Part shown: piece by piece, positions 33,685 to 46,800 of the stretch | Layout: each line of letters begins with the position of its first letter | Position numbering within the stretch: position 1 is the first letter of the stretch | Assembly: GCA_950106755.1 (NCBI GenBank) | Contig: OX467087.1 | Span: forward strand, 6,266,047 to 6,330,046 | Reading direction: 5' to 3' | From: Climacium dendroides | Taxonomy: Eukaryota; Streptophyta; Bryopsida; Hypnales; Climaciaceae | Length of the DNA: 64,000 nt | The notes under the pieces: model-generated | Told to the model about the DNA's origin: nothing | The model's input: only the letters and a program-made list of their open reading frames with translations | Databases searched by the model: none | Made by a program: the position numbers and the translations under genes

Positions 33685-34505
33685 GAATCTATGACTGCAT
33701 TGTTTCTGCCATTGGCATCAGGACTATGACTAGGTGCTGTGGACATGAGACCTTCAAACCAATTTTGTAACCAAATTTTGTGATGTAATTAGAGTTGCAA
33801 ACCAGTTTTGTGATGGACTAAGGTGTAGAGTCCAATTTTGTCATAAGTGCAGATAGGTAGAGTAATCAAGGAGGTGAAGGGAATTGGATTGCAATTGGTG
33901 AGGTGTTTCTGTGTCCCGGTTGTGGTCGTCAGTTGTTCATATTGTGGATGCAAGGGTTAATTGTTTGGTTGGTAGGCTCACAACGGTGTTCATGTCTTGC
34001 TGTAAGTTGCGTGTGTTCATTAGTTAGTAGCTTATATGTACATGGATTTGCTGCACTTTCTGCATGAGACCCTTGGTTGGGATCTTCAAGAAGCTTTGCA
34101 AAAATCATTTGCAAGTTGTCTAAAAACTCCAGCAGTCTTGCCTTTATTGTGGTATGGTTGAGGGTTAATGATTCTTTTGCTTGTGCTTAACAGCTACCTA
34201 GCCATGTGTGTGGCGGAGCATCGGTATGGATTTGGTGTTGATCTTTGAGGATGTGCAGAATGAAGTGGAGATCGTATTGTGTAGACCTGCTCGGCAATAT
34301 CAGCCACTGAATGATCAAGTTGAAAATCTGAGGAGGCTGCTATCGTCTCTTTTTCTTTTTCTTTTTAAATTTTAAAAATTTAAAATTTAAAATTTTCTAT
34401 ATTTTAAATTTTTAAATTTCTGAAGTCGGAAGTGCTGGCAATCCTCTATCTTTCTCTGATCTGCATGTATTGAGCCGTGGTAGTTGGAAAGGTGGTCCTG
34501 TTCAG
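33685..34505. other. No gene seen; contains an AT palindrome-rich tract
   Basis: 34,366-34,430 is built almost only from AAATTT/TTTAAA words and can fold on itself (TTTAAATTTTAAAAATTTAA and similar). 34,210-34,330 may hold a decayed upstream exon of the polymerase remnant (EVEIVLCRPARQYQPLND), but this is not firm. Confidence 0.35.
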
Positions 34506-36757
34506 CCTATCTGATTTCAATTGTGGAGGCATCCGGTAAAGTGTTGAACATCTTCCGTCGATATTCCAAGCTTTGCGAGAGAGCAAGTATCGACGAAGTG
34601 TATCTTGACGTTTTGGAGCAGGTAATGGAGGTACATAAATTGCAATTGAGACAATCTGACAGGCCAAGAGTACTAATAATGGCCTTCAAACTGGGATGGT
34701 GTATGATCAATTGTTGAATTTGCAATGATAATGGGGATCCATGAGCAGGTTGAAGAGATGCTAGAGAAAGCCATCGATTGGGAAGGCGACTTGCATCGGC
34801 TTCTTGAACCTGCCGGGTCCGATAGTACATCCGATAGTTCTTGTCATGTTGATTGAAGGTGTTTACAATGCTTACGACCGCAGGTATGACTCTTACTTGT
34901 GCGTATACCAGTTTTTTCATTGAGCTGCCAAGTCTTCAAGATGTGTGCAACTAACAAGGTTGATGTATGCTTGGACAGGACAGATTACTAGCCGGTGCCA
35001 TGATCGCCGACCGGATGCGGAGCTTCTATCCCAAACGAGCTTGGTTACACAATCTCCGTGGTAAAATTCATCCGGTTTCAGAGTCATTTCTAGCTCACAT
35101 TTTTTTTGTTTGCGAGGTTGATGAACGCTGCCTTATTTGTCATCGATGTGATTTTGGTCCTTCATGACAATGAGAATCAAAAAGTATCAAAAAGATTCTG
35201 AATGGGTGCACAATTGGATTGTTATTATTCTTCTCTATTTCTTAGGGTTGCCTGTCATGCTTTGGCTGTGAAAAGGGGCATTGCGTCAAGTAAACTGCTG
35301 GCGAACCTGCAAAAAACAAACCAGATCGGCGAACCTTGGTAGGTCCTTGTCACTGTATCCCATCCTACCCGTTCAGTTCTGATTCACTTGAAACCACATA
35401 GTTCCAATTGATTGTTTTACATAATCTATAATCAGGATTTACACATGAGCAGAACGTCTTAATTTGCATAATATCTCGGGCTGATGATGGAGCGTTAATG
35501 TGCAGATTCCCCCGAGATTTGTTCCAGGTCCGATGAAGGATCTTCCTTTGCAGAAGAACAAACCTCTCGGTGGTACGCTTGGAGAGGTATCATGTCTCTT
35601 ACCCTATTCACGACTCTGGGCATTCGTTTAATATAAGTAGCATGGGTGATGTCTGGACTTCCGCACTCTAATTGTAAAGGCCATTGCAATGGAAGACCTC
35701 ATCACTACGTTCTCGCACCCTGGCAGAAACGTGTCATATGGATTTGTAGTCAGGCTCAGAGGTTTATGTTTCAGTATTTTGCGTAATGTTTGATGGCTTA
35801 TGTTTGACGGGAGTCTTGCAGGAGATGAAGCCGAGGTGGGGCTGCACAACAACAGGCGATGCGCAGCAGATTCCACAAGCAGCACTTGTGGCTTGCTTCG
35901 GCGATGGTCTTGGAACTTATGCCTGGAAGGCAGTGCAGGGACTTGAAGCTGGAAAAGGTTTAACAGTACGAAGTTCGCTGAATATGTGATTGTGCGTGTC
36001 TTATCAAGTGGACAATGCCTCATTGGCAGTGCAAGTGAAGGATTTGATGAAGTCCATGCTGGCGTCTAAAAGCTTTGGAGCCACAAACCGACCTCTCGGA
36101 TATCAGGTACAAATGTTAACAGACCCAGGTTGCGCCCATCATTTTATTATTCATGCCAATGCAGTCGCGAATATTCTGAGTCTGCTAAACAATCATCCTC
36201 TTTCGGTTGCGTATCCATGTACTTCACTCTTGTGTTCTTGGATATGTAAAGCTTGACTTCCGGCAAGTTTGTGAAGAGTTTGCACTGTCTCGCATTGTAT
36301 CAGGAAATGGCTGTCGGTACTAGCCCAAGAACTTGCAATAAGGATGCGTCGTGATTTTGAAATGAACCAGAGGCAACCCAAGTTGTTTCAGCTTTGCTAT
36401 CGATCTGGGAAGTTCAAGAATTCTGCCGATCATTCTCGATCGGCGGCTATGCCTACAAGTGCTTTGCAAATTCTTTCATCACCTGCATACTCTGGACACG
36501 GATAGGGACGTGGATATTGAAATGTATCACAGGTGAGAAGTAGAATTATTATCAGAGCGTGTGGATGTGGAGATGCTGAGGCCCAGGGCAAAAGACACAT
36601 TAGATGGTGGTGTGCCAGGCGGTATTACAAAGAGGACAAAAGCATTGGCAAAGGTCCTTGAAGCCGCAGCTCTCCGAATACTCGAGTCCGTTGATGGATC
36701 GTTCCCATGCACACGACTTGCCATAGCTGTGACTGGTTTTCAGGGACCTCCCAGCCA
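34506..36757 (+). pseudogene. DNA polymerase eta (Y-family) remnant, N-terminus missing
   Basis: Polymerase eta copies past UV lesions. Exon-like blocks with GT-AG borders follow the family order: 34,506-34,621 (CERASIDEVYLD, holding the Ser-Ile-Asp-Glu active-site motif of the palm), 34,749-34,883, 34,979-35,061 (DRLLAGAMIADRMRS), 35,246-35,338 (RGIASSKLLANLQKTNQ), 35,506-35,586 (PMKDLPLQKNKPLGGTLGE), 35,822-35,956 (CFGDGLGTYAWKAVQGLEAG), 36,009-36,105, 36,304-36,505 (KWLSVLAQELAIRMRRDFE) and ~36,555-36,757 (LRILESVDG, CTRLAIAVTGFQGP, the little-finger end). The first ~100 residues with the metal-binding Asp motif are not found, and TGA 34,854-34,856 breaks the second block, so it is very likely a pseudogene. 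Identification rests on motif order, not on an alignment score. Confidence 0.68.
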
Positions 36758-37572
36758 GGTTTGTACTGTGTGCCCATGTCATCTCGTTCGTTCTTTCATT
36801 CTCGCCAGCCTGCCCTTTCCTGAGGTAACACCTTGTTTTTACCATGCACTTGGATGTGGTCGACGATGGCACTAGACCCTGTGACCAATCTGAGGGGCAT
36901 GATGGAGGTATCGATCTGGAGACGGTGACGTCGACGAGCAGCGGCACATTTTAGAAGGAATATATCGATCTAGACGCAGTCAAAGTGCAGGTGCATCATT
37001 GCAGAAGTAGGTTCATCTCTTGAATACAAATTTAAAACTTGTTACCATAGCAAGTATCTGAGTCCTTTTATATGCTTGGCGATCTGGTCGCATGCGAGAG
37101 TGCACTGGCACACGATTTGCTCGTGCTGGTATCGCGCATGCTGAGTATTGCTGTTGATCAAAGTCCTTGCAGCTCTCGGTAGTGGTCGTGGGTTTTCAGT
37201 TGCACGGCGATGGCGCAAGAGCTTCACTTCTACAGGTTTACCCGCGTCCCCGTGTCCTTGAAGGTGATCTATGTATTGCACGGCGACAAAAGTGGAGTCA
37301 TTCACACTTCCTTCCCCCCAAGTGAGGGTGGCCCTCTCGTTGACTGGGTGCTGGCTGATGGCTTACAAGGGGACAGGTATGCACGACTGACTGGTTTCTG
37401 AATTGTACATTTCTTTTCTCTTGGAAGTGTGGTGCCGATATGAGAGGCTTGGGTAACCCGTCGCTTAATGGCGATTTGGATAAATACAAAATCGAGTGTG
37501 GTTTTTGTTTTAAGACACATTCGGAGTATAAATGACGAAAAGGAAAATTAGATGTGGCAAGTCGTATAGTGC
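36758..37572. other. No gene seen; contains a segment duplicated at 41.1 kb
   Basis: 37,157-37,285 matches 41,126-41,225 (AGTCCTTGCAGCTCT, TTGCACGGCGATGGCGCA, GGAGCTTCACTTCTACA-like), with about 27 bp missing from the second copy. The short frame MAQELHFY common to both is not long enough to call. Confidence 0.45.
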
Positions 37573-37680
37573 TTAACCCTTAAACGACAAGCCAGTCTCC
37601 GTGGAAATCATCTGTTTGTGTATCTTGTGAATTGTTGGCTTCAATAAATGCAGAAGCATTCATTAGAAGACAAACTGTTA
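37573..37680 (+). mobile_element. MITE copy C, left half only
   Basis: Begins TTAACCCTTAAACGACAAGC and matches the left half of the copy at 1278-1495. The right half is missing and the LRR reading frame begins about 20 bp later. Confidence 0.6.
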
Positions 37681-37702
37681 TGATGGCCATGAACGGTCCA
37701 AA

Positions 37703-39067
37703 GGTGGAGGCCAGGTAATTGGCCTTCGAGAGCTGCGGAGTCTTGCATGGCTTGACATGAGCAACATTCATTTTGCAACATGTTTCCAGGAAATTGGTCA
37801 GTTGACAAGGCTTGAGGTTTTGCGGTTGGGTACGAATTGCTCACCCTCAGAAAGTATAGAGCCACCGAATCTTGACCAATGCATTCACTTACAGGAGCTC
37901 GTGCTTGCATGCGCGTGTCTTGTATCATTCAGATTTGAGCAATTTAACATCGTTGAGGAAGATTCCCTTTTACGGATGCAGGAATGAAAAGAGTTAGTTG
38001 GATTGAGCTCACAAATGGCTTCCGTGCAGGAGCTCTTGTTGTTGGGTTGGCATTTGTTAAGCCAATTGCCTGGTCTGGGCGATGTGGTTTCGTTGCAACT
38101 ACTCATTGTTGAAGGTTGTAACCAGCTCACACAGTCTCCTGACCGACCTGACGTGCACAGGCTTACAAAGCTACGACGGTTGAATGTAAGGTGGAATGGA
38201 TTGCACAAGCTGCTCGGGTTGAACGACTCCATGCAGTTGGAGGAACTTGTTGTGTGCGGTTCTGCAATTGACGAGTTGCCCAATTTACACTTGTTGAGGC
38301 ATTTACAACAGTTGGAAATGGAATGTATCGAGTCTACGGTGATGCCGTGGTTTGGCAGCTTCATTGCCTTGGAAGCACTCGTCCTTCATAATTTGCCAGA
38401 GGTTACGGACATACCTGGCATGCGCTTGTTGACAAGGTTGAAAAGGCTGACAATATATTCTACCCGTAATCTATTACAGTTGCCTGAGTTGGGTGACTGG
38501 ATGGCATTACAATACCTCTGGCTACATGACTGGTGTAGTGTGGTAGGGAACCTTGAATTACCAGATCTTCACAACCTCATACACTTGGAAGTTTTGTGGA
38601 TTTCCGCAACCCCAATCAGGAGGTTACCAAGCTTGGAACGCCTTACGCAACTCAGGGAGTTGCGTTGCTCTGACACTTTGTTAGCGGAGTTACCCGTTCT
38701 CAATGGTTTGGACAAATTGGAGTCGATCAACCTTGGCAAATGCTTTGGGCTGATAAGCTTGGAGAAGTTGGGAACCTTGCCTGCATTGACAAGCCTGAAT
38801 GTTTCATTGTGTCCTAGTTTGACGAGATTGCCAGATTTGAGAGGCTGCAAGAGTATGGAGGATATCGAGTTTACTAGGAGTGGAGTGAGCCTGGGTCGCG
38901 AAGACATGAGGGCCCTGGCAACTTTACCTGCGCTCGACATGTGGGGTTGGGACGATGTTTGTGTGCCCTTTTTTGAGTTATTAGAAACGATGTCATTGGA
39001 TGAGGTCGTATTGCATTTGGAAGCAGAGCAAATGAAGTATTTCACCACGTTTCAGACAAGGACATGA
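37703..39067 (+). pseudogene. Orphan leucine-rich-repeat gene (NLR C-terminal type)
   Basis: One frame of 455 codons made of about 15-17 LRR units of ~23 residues, pattern L..L..L.L..C..L..LP.L. Examples are LRRLNVRWNGLHKLLGLND, LEALVLHNLPEVTDIPG and LRELRCSDTLLAELPVLNG. The spacing and the LP.L/C ends resemble LRR domains of plant NLR immune receptors. No TIR, coiled-coil, hydrolase or NB-ARC domain is found upstream; instead a MITE fragment stands at the left edge. TGA at 37,985-37,987 interrupts the frame (CGA before a C-to-T change), leaving an intact 354-codon piece from 38,003. There is no signal peptide or membrane segment. It is probably the tail of a broken receptor gene. Confidence 0.65.
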
Positions 39068-40680
39068 ACTGATCCAGAGACCTGGCCAGTGATGGCCGGT
39101 GATTCCCATTCTTGTTTGCAACGATTCCTTTTGGCTTAGCTGGAAAGGGATACTCATTTTGAACGAGACTTATCAGCAATTAAAGGTATTTTATCAAATA
39201 TGATCTGATTTTTGAATCAGTAAATGTATTCTTCGTTTGCATAGTGTTCTTGAAAGTCATCCATCTTGCCTTGGGGCTAAGACACATCCGTCATAAGCCT
39301 AGCAGAATGAGGCCTATTACTGAGGTAGTGAGCATTAATTATCAACTTTTTTGAATAGGTTCGTTTTTTTGTTTCCATAGTGTATCCAACTATCATTTAT
39401 CAATCACTTTTTGGCTACACATTCCTTGAAGGTGAATACCTAAAGGTAGAAAGTGTTTTCTACAAGTTACAATTTGAGAAGAGTTTTTGTAAAGTACTAT
39501 TTGGAAGAGTGTTTTGGAATTGATATTCAAATAATAGTTTTAGATTTTTCGTTTTAGATTCCATTGGTATTGCCTAGATTTGTTAATAATATTACCAATA
39601 TTTTTTATTTAGTAAATTTCAAAAAGGAAATTTTAAAATTTCTTCTAAATTTAATTACAATCAAAATGGTAGGTTTGAACTAGAGTCAATACAATTTTGA
39701 CTCTCTCAACAATTTGAAATGCTTCTACATCTGAAATGTAAGGAAAATATGTAATTTTGTTTTATCAAATTATTTGAAATCAGAAACTAAAATATGTCTT
39801 CTAGAATTGCATTTAGAATTGTAAGTAAAATAGTGCTATTTCGTCATGTTGATCTTTAATAAATTGATAATAACAAATTTTAAAATCTCAAAATTGGCCA
39901 TTTGTGAGGATCTAATGGTGATGAAATTTCACCAAAAAAATGAACTTAAAACCATCATTTAGGTTAAAAAATGTGTATGCCATAAAGCCCTTTTTTTGGC
40001 CTATATGCGCAAATGTAGAAGACATAATATAACATATTTTTTGATGGCCTTTGTATGGAACATGTCCCATTAGTATGGGAATAGTCGACCAAAATTTTAG
40101 CTCTACCATATTAAATTTGGGTACTCTATGATTTTATCCCCCCTTCAAAGTGTGACAAATTAAAGAAATTGAATTATAAATATAAATTGATTATTAAATT
40201 TCTTTTAAAAAATAGGAAAAAATAACATTCAAAATATCCAACAATAAATTCTTAAATTTGTTGGCATTGTAGTTAAAATTCAAAAATTATAGCAAAAGAC
40301 AAAACTAATTTGACAAATCCATTATCAAAATCATTTAGTATTTTTGGCAACCACCCAATTCTTGACTTTTCTATATATTGATTGCATGTAACTTCTTTCC
40401 CTTAAGAACAACATTGATTTTAATTTTGAAATTTTCAAACTTTCAAATGAAATTTATAATCTAAAATGAAGTCAAATTCTTCATTGTTATTATCGTATCT
40501 TTCATCCAATATATACCATTTTTTGTACAATTTAACTTTGTTTAGAAGACATGTTAAAATTGCCCTCAACAGGTTTCTCATAATTCTCGAATTTCCATAA
40601 CTAACTCAGAAAATAAAATTTATTTTTAAAAATTGGTCAAGTTGTGGCATTAGATGCAAATAATTGAGTTTCAGAATCTT
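39068..40680. other. No gene seen; AT-rich
   Basis: Low GC with long A and T runs. No coding signal, terminal repeat or tandem array recognised. Confidence 0.4.
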
Positions 40681-43600
40681 CAAAATAATAAAGAAGCTTT
40701 GGAATCACAAGAGTGGGAGCATCATTCTGCTTCGGGTTTTGTCAACGAATGTGAAAATTGTGAAAAATTCTGCGGATATGAATTGCGTGGGCCAAATTTG
40801 TGAAATCTTGCATTCGAGGTTGAGTTCAGTGACACCTTTGTAGGACACAATGGAGTTTCCAAATCTCGCTGCGTGCCTTCTGAACTCCAGAATCTCTCTT
40901 CCATGCAGTGGTCTTCTTCGTTGTAGAGATTTCGAATCGGATCACACCCAATGGGACTCTGCATTCCACAAAGTTCTGGGCCCCAGATTCTAGAGTTCTG
41001 GAACCTGATTCTGATGTTGCGTGCTTCTGCTCGCCAACTCTGATCCCCCGATGAGCAATTTTCCTTCCATGAGACTAGTCGAGTTCATGTTGTGAGTTGA
41101 TTGTGAGAGGTTTTGCTCTCGGGGATTCAAAGTCCTTGCAGCTCTTGATAGTGGTCGTGGGTTTGCAGTTGCACGGCGATGGCGCAGGAGCTTCACTTCT
41201 ACAAGGTTTATATGTATTGCACGCCAACAAATTAGACGGTTAAATTTTAGAAAAAGAATTACATATTTTGGAGTTTCTTTTGTAGTTTTTTTGTGGATTT
41301 TCAAAGTCCGAAATTTGTATCTGAATTCTTAATGACTCAATCTTGTCATTCTTGGGTCCTTGCTCACCAAGTAGCACTAGTTTGCTAACTAGGCTTTTGT
41401 AGATGGAAGTGAAACAACTTGTTTGTGTTTGGGGGGTGTACTTAATTCTATGACAACAAACCACATGCAAACAAGTGGTTTCTAATAAACTATAATGTTA
41501 ACTTCAAATTTTGAGCATTGTTACTAATGACTATAGGATTCTACTCCCCAAATTTCAAACTCAAATAAAATATGGAATGATTTTTAGAAGAGGTTAAAAA
41601 TGCACTAAAATGGGATGTTTTTTTAACTCAAATATTTTTAGAAAACACATTTAGATGAACATTGCATCAATATTCAACTCAAAATGAGCTTTCAATAGAG
41701 AGTTATTTTTAGAATTTTTTTCATTTTTTAGACAATTTTTTCTTATATATATAGGGGTGTGAAAGTTATTTTTCAGTTCTACAATGTATCTTATTAGTTC
41801 AAAAATCTATAAATAATTATTATTAAAAAATAAAAATATCAATAATTCAAAACATAAATTTTCAAAGTAAAAAAATCTATTCATATTTTTTTCATTTAAT
41901 TTTATTTAAAATTCAAAAAGGCTATAGGGGGTCCAAAGTTTTGTTCACATGCTAACATCAAAAAAAGGAGAGTGCACCCTCCAAGCTGTTGTGTGACCAC
42001 ACTTACAGGCTACCTATTTAAGAGTTAGGCTTTCAAGTTAGCTAATTGCTATCGCTTTGTTTGGTGTTGGCGGATTTAGCACTTTCAACTGGTTGTTTGG
42101 GCATAGTGCCTTAAGAGGTAGGAAAATGGAATCAAACAATTTAGTCTTCGAATTAATTCCTTGTAGTCTAAAGAAAATGTTGACAGGGTTTCGAAGCCAA
42201 ATCAAGAAAGTGATGAAGAATCAAGCCTTGAATACACTAAAGAACAACACTTCAATTTGACTAGTCTTGCCTTGTAGAAAGCTACATACCTTCGCAGCGG
42301 TCGCTGCAAAATACCTAATCTTCGCAGGACGCCCCTACCTTAGACGAGGGAGGAAGAAGAGACCTCTACTTTTTATTTCTCTAAGTATCACTGCGAGATT
42401 AATGTGTTAGTTAGGTCTGAAAACATTGGAATAGCCTAGTTCCATGGGCTAGATCTTTAATCTTACCACCTGGAGTTTCAACTTTGTTAGTGTCATGTGT
42501 GCTACAATCAATGATAGTGTCACAAGCGGGATCCCCTGTAAGTTAAGTTATTGTTGTTTGCTAGGAAATTCTTTCGACTCTCTTCTCCACTTTTAGAGTT
42601 TAAACTGAAGTTGGGATTTTGTAGAAGGATGTAATTTATATTTATCATGCAACAGAGCATGGGGAGGGAATTAGTGGATCCGTATTCTAGAGTTTGGACA
42701 AGGTGCATTTGATCCCAAGTCGCACCTCTGTGGACATGAAGGACAAATGGTGAAATCTGGTCAAGCGCGCCAATGTCTCATAGCCGTGCTATTCTATGGC
42801 TTTCATGATACCCAACAATTTCATGTCAGTTATTATTTGAGCTTCACATAACTTATGTACGCTAAATAGTCAAGGAAGATTTAAAGTTGGTTTTATTAAG
42901 AACTAGTTATTGTGAGGTTCGATGAATTTGTTTAGGTTTGCATAGATTAAGTATCATACAGTTAGCAAATGTTCCCTTCGCATCAAGGCAAAACTTATCA
43001 AACTCCTTTCCATATTGCTACCATGAGTCAAATTGCATTCACATAAGAGAATCGATGTTAGCTATTAAAAATTTGAACTCTCTAGCGCTAATAATCACCA
43101 AAATTAAATTTTGAAATTTTCTTATGTACTCATTGATTTTAAGTGGCATGTTTCAAATTGAGCACCCATTTCAATTCCAGAGTCTCAGTATGCAACATGA
43201 TTTCTATTCAATGTTGGTGTTGTTAGTACATTTGAACCTCTGTATGCAAATCTATTGTGTTTTTGTGTGCAAATAGTTATAGACTTTGGAATAGGTGTTG
43301 TGACGGTCTTTGTAAAGTATTGCTTTGAATGTGAAATCCTACGATGATTTTAAAGCCGGAAAAGGTTGTTGCCTTCTTAACAACATTGGTTTTGTTATTG
43401 CGAAACACTACTGGATCAGTTTAAATACGTCAAAGTACAATTTGAAATTCATATACCAGTTTTGTGATTTTCCATTTCTATGGCAGCATCAACTTACTGG
43501 TGTCCTGTAGTAGCACTAGCACTAAGTATCTCCTTATTTATGATTAGTAGTAGAATGATAGAGGGGGTGAACAAGTTCACCTTCATATATCATAGGGTCA

Positions 43601-43786
43601 GGAGTAGTGTTGAAATCAATTTCCGTTCACCGTGGATAAAGTGAAGGTCGGTGCAAACCAACACTAAGAACTTGTGTAAGTCCAATGATCGCTTGAACAA
43701 GGGATACTTGATTGACATGTATCAAACAAGCAATTTCTAGAGCAATCATGTCTCGTTCTTTGTTGTACTTTAGTTGCTCCTAAAAG
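40681..43786. other. No gene seen; mixed decayed DNA
   Basis: 41,126-41,225 is the second copy of the duplicated segment at 37,157-37,285. 41,240-41,990 is AT-rich. 42,050-42,720 has near-average GC but only short frames. No family recognised. Confidence 0.4.
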
Positions 43787-43831
43787 ATGTTCCATTGTAG
43801 CTTCCTATCTTATTCATTTAGTTTTTACATT

Positions 43832-46800
43832 AAAGTTCATTTTTCCATGAATCCTAATTATTTCAAAGATTTGCAACTTGTGTGTTATGTTTTCGGACAT
43901 GCTTCCACGTCAAAACGATTTTATTTTTTTGGTTTGGTTTCTATTAAATACAACATGATTTTTAGAGTCTTTTTTTTAAAACCCATTTCACTTGAAAAAG
44001 TGTGGGGAAGCAATAGGGTTCTCTTAAACTTCATTTTTCCATGAATCCTAATTAGTTCGAAGATTTGCAACTTGTGTGTTACGTTTTCGGACATACTTCC
44101 ACATCAAAACGATTTTATTTTTTTGGTTTGGATTCTATTAAATACAACATGATTATTAGAGTCTTTTTTTTAAAACCAATTTCAATTGAAAAAGTGTGGG
44201 GAAGTAATAAGGTTCTCTTAAACTTCATTTTTCCATGAATCCTAATTAGTTCGAAGATTTGCAACTTGTGTGTTACGTTTTCGGACATACTTCCACATTA
44301 AAACGATTTTATTTTTTTGGTTTGGATTCTATTAAATACAACATGATTATTAGAGTCTTTTTTTTAAAACCAATTTCAATTGAAAAAGTGTGGGGAAGTA
44401 ATAAGGTTCTCTTAAACTTCATTTTTCCATGAATCCTAATTATTTTGAAGATTTGCAACATGTGTGTTATGTTTTCGGACATGCTTCCACGTCAAAACGA
44501 TACAATTTAATGGTTTGGTTTCTATTAAATTCAACTTGAATTTTAGAGTCCTTTTTTTAAAACCCATTTGACTTGGAAAAGGGTGGGGATGCAATAGGGT
44601 TATCTTAAACTTCATTTTTCCATGAATCCTAATTAATTCAAAGATTTGCAACTTGTGTGTTACGTTTTCGGACATGCTTCCATGTCAAAACGATATAATT
44701 TATTGGTTTGGTTTCAATTAAACAGAGCATGATTGCTAGAGTCTTTTATTTTAAACACCTTTCAATGGAAAAAGTGTGGAGAAGCAATGAGGTTCTCTTA
44801 AAGTTCATTTTTCCATGAATCCTAATTATTTCAAAGATTTGCAACTTGTGTGTAATGTTTTCGGACATGCTTCCATGTCACAAACAATACAAATTAATGG
44901 TTTTACTTGTATGAAATACTACATCATTTTTAGGGTTTTTATTTTCAGATCCATTTCACTTCAAAAAGTATGGGGATGCGATAGGGTTGTCTTAAACTTC
45001 ATTTTTCTATGAATCCTAATTATTTCGAAGATTTGCAATTTGTGTGATATGTTTTCGGACATGCTTCCACGTCAAAACGATATAATTTATTGGCTTGGAT
45101 TCTATTAAACACAGTATGATTTTTAGAGTCTTTTTTTTAAAACCCATTTCACTTGAAAAAGGGTGGGGAAGCAATAGGGTTCTTTTGAACTTCATTTTTC
45201 CATGAATCCTAATTATTTCAATGATTTGCAACTTGTGTGTTATGTTTTCGGACATGCTTCCACGTCAAAACGATATAATTTATTGGTTTGGATTCTATTA
45301 AACACAGCATGATTTCTAGAGTGTTTTATTTAAAACGCACTTCAATTGAAAAAGTGTGGGGAAGCAATAGGGTTCTCTTGAACTTCATTTTTCCATGAAT
45401 CCTAATTATTTCAAAGATTTGCCACCTATGTGTAATGTTTTCAGTCATGCTTCCACGTCAAAACGATATAAGTTATTGGCTTGGATTCTATTAAACACAG
45501 CATCAGGTTTAGAGTATTTTTTTTAAAACCCATTTCATTTGAAATAGTGTGGGGAAGCAATAGGGTTCTCTTAAACTTCATTTTCTCATGAATCCTAATT
45601 ATTTCAAAGATTTGCAATTTGTTCGTTATGTTTTCGGACATGCTTCCACGTCAAAACGATATAATTTATTGGCTTGGATTCTATTTAACACAGCATCAGG
45701 TTTAGAGTATTTTTTTTAAAACCCATTTCACTTGAAATAGTGTGGGGAAGCAATAGGGTTCTCTTAAACTTCATTTTCTCATGAATCCTAATTATTTCAA
45801 AGATTTGCAATCTGTTCGTTATGTTTTCGGACATGCTTCCACGTCAAAACGATATAATTTATTGGCTTGGATTCTATTTAACACAGCATCAGGTTTAGAG
45901 TCTTTTTTTTAAAACCCATTTCACTTGAAATAGTGTGGGGAAGCAATAGGGTTCTCTTAAACTTCATTTTCTCATGAATCCTAATTATTTCAAAGATTTG
46001 CAATTTGTTCGTTATGTTTTCGGACATGCTTCCATGTCAAAACGATATAATTTATTGGCTTGGATTCTATTTAACACAGCATCAGGTTTAGAGTATTTTT
46101 TTTAAAACCCATTTCACTTGAAAAAGTGTGGGGAAGGAATAGGGATCTCTTAAACTTCATTTTTCCATGAATCCTAATTATTTCGAAGAATTGTCACTTG
46201 TGTGTAATGTTTTCCGACATGCTTCCATGTCAAAACGATATAATTTAATGGTTTGGATTCAATTAAACACAACATCAGGTCTGGAGTATTTTTTTAAAAC
46301 CCACGTCAATTGAAATAGTGTGGGGAAGAAATAGGGTTCTTTTAATCTTCATTTTTCTATAAATCCTAATTATTTTGAAGATTTGCAATTTGTGTGTTAT
46401 GTTTTCGAACATGCTTCCACGTCAAAACGATATAATTTATTGGCTTGGATTCTATTGAACACAGCATCAGGTTTAGAGTCTTTTTTTTAAAACCCATTTC
46501 ATTTGAAAAAGTGTGGGGAAGCAATAGGGTTCTCTTAAACTTCATTTTTCCATGAATCCTAATTATTTCAAAGATTTGCAAATTGTGTGTTATGTTTTCG
46601 GACATGCTTCCACGTCAAAACGATATAATTTAATGGTTTGGTTTCAATCAAATAGATCAGGATTTTTGGAGTGTTTAATTTTGAACCCCTTTCATTTGAA
46701 AAAGGGTGGGGAAGGAATAGGATTCTCTTAAAGTACATTTTTCCATGAATCCTAATTATTTCAATGATTTGCAACTTGTGTGTTATCTTTTCTGACATGC

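Noticed and set aside
36600..36947. Minus-strand frame of 115 codons
   Set aside because: Antisense to the last polymerase eta block, which matches the family order.
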